From positions 118,328-182,327 of the forward strand of contig SLCK01000023.1 in NCBI GenBank assembly GCA_007125845.1: 64,000 nucleotides of DNA. The letters are read 5' to 3'. Position 1 is the first letter of the stretch; each line of letters starts with the position of its first letter. This document shows positions 46,023-53,712 of this stretch, in pieces. A model generated the notes under the pieces. The model did not search any database and was not told where the DNA came from. It saw only the letters and a list, made by a program, of their open reading frames with translations. This DNA is from Gemmatimonadota bacterium (lineage in GTDB: Bacteria; Gemmatimonadota; Gemmatimonadetes; Longimicrobiales; Gaopeijiaceae). The position numbers and the translations under genes are program-made.

Positions 46023-46949
46023 ATGTCGCGACATTCTACACCCGACTTTCCGCAGGACTCGGCGTTCGACCCTTCCGAGTCGGAAGAGCACGTCGCGATG
46101 CCAAAGAAACGCGGCGGTCCGGGAAGGGCAGTGGACCAGCTTCTCGAAGAAGTCGAGAGCGAGCGGGAAGCTCGCGAGCTGCTCCGACTCGAGGGATTTC
46201 GCGGCCGGGGGGCCATCGTCACGGGAGCCTCCACGGGGATTGGAAGAGCCATCGCTCTGGCGCTGGCCGGGTCCGGTGTCCACATCGCCTTCAACTTCCT
46301 TGCGGAGAGCGAGGAGGATGTCGCGGCGGCGGAGCGGACGACCCGCGACCTGGAGGCTCTCGGCGTGACGGTTCTTCGCCGTGCCGTGGACTGCGGAAAC
46401 GCAAGGAGGGTGCGTGACTTCGTCCAGGAAGCGGTCGAGGAGTTGGGCGGACTCCACATCCTCGTCAACAACGCCGGTGTGTGGAGGGACCGGGCGATCT
46501 GGAAGATGTCCGACGAGGATTGGGGCGACGTGATCCGTACCAACCTGACCGGCACCTTCCACTTTCTCCGCGAAGTGGGGGCTCTCTTCCGGAGCCAGGA
46601 GTACGGGAAGGTGGTCAATATCGCATCGGTCCATGCTCAGCGGACCAAGTTCGGAACGGCGAACTATTCGGCGTCGAAGGCCGGGATCGTGGCGCTCACG
46701 CGGAGCGCGGCCCTCGAGCTCGGTCCGTGGAACGTGAACGTCAACGCGGTGGCCCCAGGCTACATCCGCACCACCCAGCTCGCCCAGGCCGTGCCTTCGG
46801 AGATTCTCGACGAGGCCAGGGAGCAGAGCGCTCTCGGACGCCTCGGAGATCCTCAGGACGTTTCGGGCACCGTGCTCTTCCTCTGTTCCGAGGCTGCCCG
46901 CCACATCACGGGGGCGGTGCTGCCCGTCGATGGAGGCTATCTGCTGTGA
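46023..46949 (+). CDS. FabG-like SDR oxidoreductase with N-terminal extension
   Basis: 308 residues, about 60 more than FabG. The SDR body begins at about residue 62: AIVTGASTGIGRAIALAL, LVNNAGVW, and the active-site NYSASKAG with IASVHA, ending GAVLPVDGGYLL. It fits 3-oxoacyl-ACP reductase. The charged N-terminal extension (EEVESEREARELLRLEGF) is helical; an alternative ATG at 46098 would shorten it. The lipid island lacks a FabG, and this enzyme could serve it in trans. Confidence 0.78.
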   Translation: MSRHSTPDFPQDSAFDPSESEEHVAMPKKRGGPGRAVDQLLEEVESEREARELLRLEGFRGRGAIVTGASTGIGRAIALALAGSGVHIAFNFLAESEEDVAAAERTTRDLEALGVTVLRRAVDCGNARRVRDFVQEAVEELGGLHILVNNAGVWRDRAIWKMSDEDWGDVIRTNLTGTFHFLREVGALFRSQEYGKVVNIASVHAQRTKFGTANYSASKAGIVALTRSAALELGPWNVNVNAVAPGYIRTTQLAQAVPSEILDEAREQSALGRLGDPQDVSGTVLFLCSEAARHITGAVLPVDGGYLL

Positions 46950-47057
46950 CCCGCAGGCACCGTGTCCCCGGGATCCGGAACCCGGTCCCGGGCCCGCGGT
47001 ACTCAACCCCTGCCGCGGTATGCGGCTCCATTTTCGGACTCCAACTCTCCGTCGCCC

Positions 47058-47531
47058 ATGGCCAACCGCAGCGTCACCATAGAAACCAATCGGGGTGCCT
47101 TTCGTCTTGAGCTTTTCGAGGACCGGGCCCCAAAGACGACCGCCAACTTCGTGAAGCTGGTGCAAGACGGGTTCTACGATGGAGTCCACTTCCATCGCGT
47201 CATCTCCGACTTCATGATCCAGGGCGGTTGTCCGGAGGGCACCGGACGCGGGGGACCCGGCTACACGATCGCCGACGAGTTCCACCCGGAGCTCGAGCAC
47301 GACGGGGAAGGTGTGATCTCGATGGCCAATGCCGGTCCAGACACCGGGGGATCGCAGTTCTTCGTCACGCTGGCCGCCACTCCCTGGTTGAACGGGCGGC
47401 ACGCGGTCTTCGGGCGGGTCGTGGACGGAATGGAGGTGGTGCGGGAGATCGGTGGCGTCAAGACGGACCGGAACGACCGGCCGACCAGCGATGTGGTGAT
47501 GGAGCGGGTGACGGTCGGCCCCGAGAGATGA
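47058..47531 (+). CDS. Peptidyl-prolyl isomerase, cyclophilin type
   Basis: 157 residues: FVKLVQDGFYDGVHFHRVI, FMIQGGCPEGTGRGGPGY, MANAGPDTGGSQFFVT and LNGRHAVFGRV are the classical cyclophilin motifs. Cytoplasmic, no signal peptide. ATG 47058 begins conserved sequence; the open frame from 46962 is not conserved. Stop overlaps msrB (ATGA). Confidence 0.93.
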   Translation: MANRSVTIETNRGAFRLELFEDRAPKTTANFVKLVQDGFYDGVHFHRVISDFMIQGGCPEGTGRGGPGYTIADEFHPELEHDGEGVISMANAGPDTGGSQFFVTLAATPWLNGRHAVFGRVVDGMEVVREIGGVKTDRNDRPTSDVVMERVTVGPER

Positions 47532-47950
47532 GCAAGTCCCCGCCGCGGGTCGAGCGTTCGGAGGAGGAGTGGAAGGCGCGGCTCACATCGGAGCAGTTCC
47601 GGATCACTCGTAAGAAGGGCACGGAGAGGGCCTTTACCGGGGAGTATCTGGACACCCGGACACCGGGGACCTACCGCTGTGTCTGTTGCGACGCACCCCT
47701 CTTCGCCTCCGAGACCAAGTACGATTCGGGCACCGGCTGGCCCTCCTTCTGGGAGGCGATCTCACCCGCCGCGGTCCGGGAGGCCGAGGATCGCTCGCTC
47801 TTCATGCGCAGGATCGAGGCGCTCTGTGCCGGCTGCGACGCGCACCTCGGACATGTCTTTCCCGATGGCCCGGAGCCGACCGGCTCGAGGTACTGCATCA
47901 ACTCCACGGCCTTGAGACTCGAACCTGACGGAACGGCTTCGTCGGGTTGA
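47528..47950 (+). CDS. msrB: Peptide-methionine (R)-S-oxide reductase MsrB
   Basis: 140 residues. Zinc cysteines Cys51/Cys54 (CVCC) and Cys100/Cys103 (CAGC), GTGWPSFW and the catalytic Cys123 in RYCINSTAL, all typical. Repairs oxidised methionine. It is coupled to the cyclophilin gene. Confidence 0.94.
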   Translation: MSKSPPRVERSEEEWKARLTSEQFRITRKKGTERAFTGEYLDTRTPGTYRCVCCDAPLFASETKYDSGTGWPSFWEAISPAAVREAEDRSLFMRRIEALCAGCDAHLGHVFPDGPEPTGSRYCINSTALRLEPDGTASSG

Positions 47951-48056
47951 TGTACTACGAGCCGCGAGGACTCTCGCTGCCGCCCACACCTCCAATGGAA
48001 TCTCGACGCCGAGCGGTTAGGGGCTCACCGCAAGCCCTCGCGCGAAGCAGGTCAGG

Positions 48057-48677
48057 ATGAACAGGAGAGCCCCGTTGCTTCGATCCTTCGGAAAGACAAC
48101 CGTACCGCCGCTCCTCCCGCGCCGCAGAGGTCCGCCCTGGGTCGCGGCGATCTTCGTCGCCCTCTTGCCGCTCACCTCCGCTTGCGACGCTGTCGAGGAG
48201 CTGGTCGATGACCTGATGGGCGATGTGGGAGAGGAGGAGGGCTTCCGGGTGCCCTCGGCCGAGGAGGTTGCGGTCTACTTCGACTATGCGGGCGATCTGT
48301 CGGTGGAGATCAGCGGGAACGTCGCGCAGGTCACGGTCGTGGTGGACCGGGACGAGTACGCTCGCGGGGGAGAGCTCTGGGCCCGCGCATTCCCCTACAT
48401 TGTGCTCTTCACGCCCGGCACGAGGGACGCGCTCAACGAACACCCCGGGCTGGGCGGGGTTCGGTCCGTGGTCCGCTACGGAGACGGAACCCTGGTTGCC
48501 CGCGCGCTCCTGGAGCGAGGTGCGCTTACCCCGGTGAGCTGGCAGCGGGCGCTGAACGTGGCGGCTGAGGCACGGGCCCAGGGAACGGAGCGTCCCGGTT
48601 TCATGAGGGATCTCGTGCGGTGGGGTGAGGACCACACGACCCACGAATACAACCCCGAGTACATTTCGGCGCCGTAG
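48057..48677 (+). CDS. Putative lipoprotein of unknown function
   Basis: 206 residues. A basic N terminus and a hydrophobic stretch (WVAAIFVALLPLTSAC) end in LTSAC, an acceptable but imperfect lipobox, giving a lipidated Cys at about 43. An acidic linker follows (VEELVDDLMGDVGEEEGF), then a compact domain I do not recognise. ATG 48057 assumed; a shorter start would give a more usual signal. Confidence 0.6.
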   Translation: MNRRAPLLRSFGKTTVPPLLPRRRGPPWVAAIFVALLPLTSACDAVEELVDDLMGDVGEEEGFRVPSAEEVAVYFDYAGDLSVEISGNVAQVTVVVDRDEYARGGELWARAFPYIVLFTPGTRDALNEHPGLGGVRSVVRYGDGTLVARALLERGALTPVSWQRALNVAAEARAQGTERPGFMRDLVRWGEDHTTHEYNPEYISAP

Positions 48678-48729
48678 CCGGGCAGGGAGCGTCGATCGGT
48701 TTCCATCCACGGGAGGATCCAGCGATCCA

Positions 48730-49746
48730 ATGGCAAAGACGATCACCGTGATTCCGGGTGACGGAATCGGTCCCGAAGTGACCGAGGCGACCTTGACCTT
48801 ACTGCGCGAGGCGGGAGCGGAGCTGGAGTTCGACGAGCGGCTCGCCGGCGTGGTGGCGGTGGAGGCGGCCATGAATCCCCTTCCCGACGAAACGCTCGAA
48901 TCGATCCGCCGCACTGGAGTCGCTCTCAAGGGTCCACTGACCACGCCGTTGGGATCGGGCTTTCGCTCGATCAACGTCGCCATCCGGAAAGAGCTCGAGC
49001 TCTACGCCAACATCCGACCCGCCCTCACCATGGTGCCCGGCGGGCGCTACGAGGACATCGACCTCGTCCTCATCCGCGAGAATACCGAGGGTCTCTACGT
49101 GGGCGTGGAGCACTATATCGGGCTCGAAGGAGATCCCAGGGCGGCTGCGGAATCGGTCATGATCATCACCCGGTTCGGAGCGGAGCGGATCGTTCGCTAT
49201 GCTTTCGAATACGCGTTGACGAACGGTCGGAAAAAGGTCACGCTGGCGCACAAGGCGAACATCCTCAAGTACACCCAGGGACTTTTTCTGGACGTCGGCA
49301 GGGAGGTCGCCGAGGAGTATGAGGGCAGGGTCGAGTTCGAGGATCGGATTATCGATGCGACGGCGATGCACCTCGTCAACGACCCCTACCAGTTCGATGT
49401 CCTGGTCATGGAGAACATGTTTGGAGACATCCTGAGCGACCTGATGGCTGGACTCGTCGGAGGGATGGGTATGGCGCCGGCCGGCAACATCGGCGAGGAC
49501 GCCTCGATGTTCGAGGCCGTGCACGGATCCGCTCCCGACATCGCGGGACTTGGGGTGGCCAACCCCACGGCGCTCATGCTCACGGGTGCGATGCTCCTCG
49601 ATCACATCGAACAGCCGGACGCGGCCGAGCGGATTCGAAGCGCGATCCGGAAGACTCTCATGGACCCGGAGTCGCGCACCGGAGACCTGGGAGGGCCGCT
49701 CGGTACCCGGGAGTTCACCTCGGCGGTCGTGCGGAACCTGTCGTGA
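48730..49746 (+). CDS. Isocitrate/3-isopropylmalate dehydrogenase family (likely NAD-isocitrate dehydrogenase)
   Basis: 338 residues. [11 protein letters not shown], the substrate loop with [25 protein letters not shown] and [19 protein letters not shown] match the isocitrate/isopropylmalate dehydrogenase family, and the S-x-N at the substrate site fits NAD-dependent isocitrate dehydrogenase rather than LeuB. TCA cycle. ATG 48730. Stop overlaps the next start (GTGA). Confidence 0.85.
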   Translation: MAKTITVIPGDGIGPEVTEATLTLLREAGAELEFDERLAGVVAVEAAMNPLPDETLESIRRTGVALKGPLTTPLGSGFRSINVAIRKELELYANIRPALTMVPGGRYEDIDLVLIRENTEGLYVGVEHYIGLEGDPRAAAESVMIITRFGAERIVRYAFEYALTNGRKKVTLAHKANILKYTQGLFLDVGREVAEEYEGRVEFEDRIIDATAMHLVNDPYQFDVLVMENMFGDILSDLMAGLVGGMGMAPAGNIGEDASMFEAVHGSAPDIAGLGVANPTALMLTGAMLLDHIEQPDAAERIRSAIRKTLMDPESRTGDLGGPLGTREFTSAVVRNLS

Positions 49747-50129
49747 AGCGGGAAGCGGACTGGCGGGAGCGATTTCCCGACGACGTCACCTGCGTGAGGT
49801 GTCTCCAGGTGAAGCCGATCGAGGAGCTCGATCGGCTCCTCTGGTGCGACGATTGTCAGCTCCGGGCCCGAAGGCGTGCCGCCATGAGGGGATGGATCTC
49901 GGGGGGCATCCTGGCGCTTGTTCTCGGCCTCTACATCTGGTTGGTCATCCAGCCCGACCTGACCCTGATCCCCTCAGCCTGGGCCGCTACCCTCCTCGTT
50001 GCCTTCTATCTTGGAGCGAGAGTCGCGAGGGAGTTCTTCTACGGCCTCGACCGGATGACCAATCGAAGGGCGGCGGAGGCGATGCCTCCTGGGCCCGGGG
50101 CCACCCGAGGGCACGACGAAGGGCGGTGA
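49743..50129 (+). CDS. Zinc-ribbon membrane protein, unknown
   Basis: 128 residues. Two cysteine pairs near the N terminus (CVRC and CDDC) form a likely zinc ribbon, followed by two transmembrane helices (about 50-70 and 75-95). GTG start overlapping the dehydrogenase stop. Role unknown. Confidence 0.65.
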   Translation: MKREADWRERFPDDVTCVRCLQVKPIEELDRLLWCDDCQLRARRRAAMRGWISGGILALVLGLYIWLVIQPDLTLIPSAWAATLLVAFYLGARVAREFFYGLDRMTNRRAAEAMPPGPGATRGHDEGR

Positions 50130-50211
50130 CCCGCGATCGGGACGACCCGGAAGGGGCCGGCCGGGGAGGTTGTCCGGTGCGGATCGGACTTCACTCGAGG
50201 GGCATTGGCTT

Positions 50212-51396
50212 ATGACGACAGGACCCCGGGACCTGGATTTCTACGACATCGGATCGGAGCTCTCCCAGGAAGAGCGGATGGTCCGGGATGCGGTGCGGGA
50301 ATGGGTCGATGCCCGGGTGCTTCCCATCATCGAGGAAGCCTACGTGGAGCGGAGATTTCCGCAGGAGCTGGTCTCGGAGATGGGGGAGCTGGGAGTCCTG
50401 GGCGCGAACCTACCGGAAAAGTACGGTTGCGCCGGTCTCTCCAACGTCGCCTACGGCTTGATCATGCAGGAATTGGAGCGCGGTGATTCGGGCGTTCGCT
50501 CCTTCGCCTCGGTCCAGGGGGCCCTCGTCATGTACCCCATCCACGCCTTCGGAAGCGAAGAGCAGAAGTCGCATTGGCTTCCGCTCCTGGCCGCGGGGGA
50601 GAAGGTCGGATGCTTCGGGTTGACGGAACCCGACTACGGTTCCAATCCGGCGGGAATGATCACGACCGCGCGGCGCACGGACGGGGGATGGGTCCTGGAC
50701 GGAACGAAGATGTGGATCACGAACGGCTCGATGGCGGATTTGGCCGTGGTCTGGGCCCAGACGGAAGAGCAGGGGGATCCGTCGGGAATCCGTGGCTTCC
50801 TGGTGCCCACCGACGCCGATGGGTTCTCCGCCAAGGACCAGAAGGGCAAGCTTTCGCTTCTGGCTTCCGACACGAGTGAGCTGCACCTCGATCAGGTTGA
50901 AGTTCCCGAGGAGGCGGCCCTTCCCGATACGGCCGGGCTTAAGAGCGCGCTCATGTGCCTGACGCAGGCGCGCTACGGGATCGTCTGGGGTGCGGTCGGA
51001 GCGGCCACGGCATGCTACCTGGAGGCCGTCCGCTATGCCACCGAAAGGGTCGTCTTCGGGGCGCCCTTGGCAGGAAAGCAGCTCCAGCAGGCCCGGATCG
51101 CCGACATGCTCACAGCCATCACGCAGGGACAATTGGTGGCCTGGCGCCTGGGTCGGCTCAAGGATGAGGGCCGGGTGACCCCCGAGCAGGTGTCGATGGG
51201 AAAGCGCGCCAACGTCGACATGGCATGCGAGGTGGCCCGGGAAGCGCGCCGACTGTTGGGCGCCAGCGGGATCCTCGTGGAATACTCGGCCATGAGGCAC
51301 ATGGCCAATCTCGAGTCCGTGTACACCTACGAGGGCACGCACGACGTACATAGTCTGATCCTCGGGCAGGCGGCCACGGGTCTCTCCGCTTTCTAG
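50212..51396 (+). CDS. gcdH: Acyl-CoA dehydrogenase, glutaryl-CoA dehydrogenase-like
   Basis: 394 residues. SGVRSFASVQGALVMYPI and the catalytic glutamate in YEGTHDVHSLILGQAATG are features of glutaryl-CoA dehydrogenase, which oxidises and decarboxylates glutaryl-CoA to crotonyl-CoA in lysine/tryptophan breakdown. FAD site CFGLTEPDYGSNP and MWITNGSMAD. ATG 50212 is chosen; the ORF reaches 42 bases further up. Confidence 0.88.
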   Translation: MTTGPRDLDFYDIGSELSQEERMVRDAVREWVDARVLPIIEEAYVERRFPQELVSEMGELGVLGANLPEKYGCAGLSNVAYGLIMQELERGDSGVRSFASVQGALVMYPIHAFGSEEQKSHWLPLLAAGEKVGCFGLTEPDYGSNPAGMITTARRTDGGWVLDGTKMWITNGSMADLAVVWAQTEEQGDPSGIRGFLVPTDADGFSAKDQKGKLSLLASDTSELHLDQVEVPEEAALPDTAGLKSALMCLTQARYGIVWGAVGAATACYLEAVRYATERVVFGAPLAGKQLQQARIADMLTAITQGQLVAWRLGRLKDEGRVTPEQVSMGKRANVDMACEVAREARRLLGASGILVEYSAMRHMANLESVYTYEGTHDVHSLILGQAATGLSAF

Positions 51397-51404
51397 GAGA
51401 GGTG

Positions 51405-51674
51405 ATGACGATGACTGGCCGGAGGAGCCTCCGTGACGAGGAGCCCTTCGCGACGATCCGGGCGCATCCACGTCGATTCGCCTTGGGAATTCCCGTCGTC
51501 TTCGTCCTGTCGATCGGGGCCGGGATTCCCTTCGCGGAGCGGAGCCTTTCGCTTGCGATCGCCATCCAACTTGGCCTCCAGACCGCAGGGCTCCTCTGGC
51601 TCTACCTTCCGGTGGCTGCCGGCCGCCGGAGCGACGAGGACCCGGAAGGGGGCGGAAGTCCCGACGCTGATTGA
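51405..51674 (+). CDS. Small hypothetical membrane protein
   Basis: 89 residues with two hydrophobic helices (about 27-45 and 50-72) and an acidic, Gly-rich tail. AGGAGAGG precedes the ATG. It is 8 bp from the acyl-CoA dehydrogenase stop, so probably co-transcribed. Not recognised. Confidence 0.6.
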   Translation: MTMTGRRSLRDEEPFATIRAHPRRFALGIPVVFVLSIGAGIPFAERSLSLAIAIQLGLQTAGLLWLYLPVAAGRRSDEDPEGGGSPDAD

Positions 51675-51733
51675 CGAGCCTGGAGGACTTGCTACCTTTA
51701 ATGGCTAGGCTGCCGGGGAAACGACCGGATGCC

Positions 51734-51806
<73 letters not shown>

Positions 51807-51868
51807 TTTCCCACTGCACGATCCACTCCCCACGCACCGGGTCGGCGAAGTGCGGGGCTGGAGGGGCC

Positions 51869-52330
51869 TTGACCGAAGATCTACCACCGGGGTACGCGGT
51901 GCTCCGCACGGCGCCCAGGATACCCACGCTCGTCGTGCGCTTGGTGACGGGGGCGTATCTTGCCGCAGACGGAGTCAGCCGGCTCACGCAGCCCGGGGCG
52001 AGAGGCGCGCTTCATCTCGAATCGATCGGCATGCCAATGCCGGGCCTGGTGTCTCCCCTCTTCGCGGGCTTCGAGCTCGTGGCTGCCGCGCTGATTCTGC
52101 TGGGTCTCGGGGTCCGCGTCGCAGTGCTTCCCATCCTGACCATCCGGGTGTGGGAGCTGGCCCTCACGATGCCGGCGCCTCCCCCGCCGTCGGATATCTC
52201 GGTCGGTACCGGGTCTCCGGCCTGGGCCCTGCTCCTCCTCTGCGGGCTGTCGTACCTCCTCCTGGCCGGGGCCGGGCCCGGCTCGCTGGACCGCCGCATC
52301 CACCTGTCCGCAGGCGATCGGGGGGGCTGA
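51869..52330 (+). CDS. DoxX-family membrane protein
   Basis: 153 residues, four hydrophobic segments. LVTGAYLAADGVSRL, PLFAGFELVAAALILLGL and the last helices match the DoxX family of small quinone-associated or thiosulfate:quinone reductase-like membrane proteins. TTG start with GGAGGGG upstream. Substrate unknown. Confidence 0.7.
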   Translation: MTEDLPPGYAVLRTAPRIPTLVVRLVTGAYLAADGVSRLTQPGARGALHLESIGMPMPGLVSPLFAGFELVAAALILLGLGVRVAVLPILTIRVWELALTMPAPPPPSDISVGTGSPAWALLLLCGLSYLLLAGAGPGSLDRRIHLSAGDRGG

Positions 52331-52422
52331 ACGGCCGACCGACCCGGCTCAGGGCCAGTGGGGCGGGGTGACGGGGAAGCGGGAGCGCGTCTTGGGGCAT
52401 CCGCCCCTACTTCGATTACCGG

Positions 52423-53517
52423 TCACACGTCCAGATCCCGAAGCAGGTCGAGTTGATCCTCCGCTGCGCGCACCCCGATTTGCGGAGGGCGCCGGAATGC
52501 GGCCGTGGACAGCGGCCTGCGCTCCCCGTCCAGTCCCGCCCGGCGCGCAGCCACATCGAAGAGCTGCTGGAGCTGATCGGCGTACGTCCCCCTCCCGCGC
52601 ATTCGCTCTCCGAATCTGGAGTCGTAGATCTTTCCGCCGTGGAGCTCCCTGAGGCGGTTCAGCACCCGCTCCTTCCGGTCCGGCACGTGATCCACGAGCC
52701 AATCCCGGAAAAGTGGACCGACGGCGCCCGGGAGGCGGAGGGTCACCATCCCCGCGCCCGTGGCGCCGTGGTCGGCCGCGGCCTCGAGGATCGAGGGGAT
52801 CTCGTGATCCGTCAGGCCGGGGATGACCGGGGCGACGTTGACCGAGACGGGGACGCCGGCGCGCGCGAGGGCTTCGATGGTCCCGAGCCGGTGCTCTGGA
52901 GGGGCGGCTCGCGGTTCGAGGCTTCGCTGAAGCCTCCGGTCGAGGGTCGTGACTGAGATCGTGACCGTCGCCGCCTCCCGCTCGGAGAGCGAGGCCAGGA
53001 GATCCACATCGCGCTCGACCGCCCGGCTCTTGGTGATGATGGAGACCGGGTGGCCGGTTCGCTCGAGCACCTCCAGGCAACCGCGCGTGAGACCGAGTCG
53101 GCGCTCGATGGGCTGATAGGGATCCGTGACGCCGCTCATGACCAGGGGAGTCGGCGACCACCCGGGCCGGGCGATGGCCTTCGCCAGCAGCTCGGGAGCG
53201 TCGTCCTTCACCATGATCCGGCTTTCGAAGTCCAGCCCGGCCGAAAGCCCGAGGTACTCGTGACCGGGGCGAGCGTAGCAATAGGCGCAGCCGTGCTCGC
53301 ACCCCCGGTACGGGTTGATGCTCCAGTCGAAGCCCACGTCCGGGCTTCGGTTCCGCGTCAGAACGCTTCGAGCCGCATCGCGAAAGTACAGGGTCGGGCG
53401 AAGGCGACCCTCCTCCGCGGCCTCGTCCTCGTCCAACTCGAGGTGGAGACGCTCGAATCGATTGGGCGGATCGTTACGGGTGCCTCGGCCCCTCAGGACC
53501 GGCAGGGAGCGTGTCAT
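52423..53517 (-). CDS. PA0069-family radical SAM protein
   Basis: 364 residues. The cluster-binding motif is CEHGCAYC (C-x3-C-x2-C), with the surrounding NPYRGCEHGCAYCYARPGHEY, given here as NPYRGCEHGCAYCYARP, plus LVMSGVTDPYQPIE and SIITKSRAVERDVDLLA. This is the PA0069 (Rv2578c-like) group related to spore photoproduct lyase; its activity is not established. ATG 53517. Divergent from the large membrane protein. Confidence 0.85.
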   Translation of the reverse strand: MTRSLPVLRGRGTRNDPPNRFERLHLELDEDEAAEEGRLRPTLYFRDAARSVLTRNRSPDVGFDWSINPYRGCEHGCAYCYARPGHEYLGLSAGLDFESRIMVKDDAPELLAKAIARPGWSPTPLVMSGVTDPYQPIERRLGLTRGCLEVLERTGHPVSIITKSRAVERDVDLLASLSEREAATVTISVTTLDRRLQRSLEPRAAPPEHRLGTIEALARAGVPVSVNVAPVIPGLTDHEIPSILEAAADHGATGAGMVTLRLPGAVGPLFRDWLVDHVPDRKERVLNRLRELHGGKIYDSRFGERMRGRGTYADQLQQLFDVAARRAGLDGERRPLSTAAFRRPPQIGVRAAEDQLDLLRDLDV

Positions 53518-53712
53518 GCAGTGGGCTACCCCGAGGACGCGGGCGAGTTTCGGCTTATGTTCGGTAAGCGGCCGACGACTGCCCGCCGTTTGCAGATCCG
53601 GGCGGCTGCCGTACCTTCTCCTCCGAGCTCGGGCCGGGGCCGGATCAGGCGAACTGCAGTAAATCCCAGCAAACGGACCGACCGCACGGGCCCGAACCGG
53701 AGGCCTGCCTTC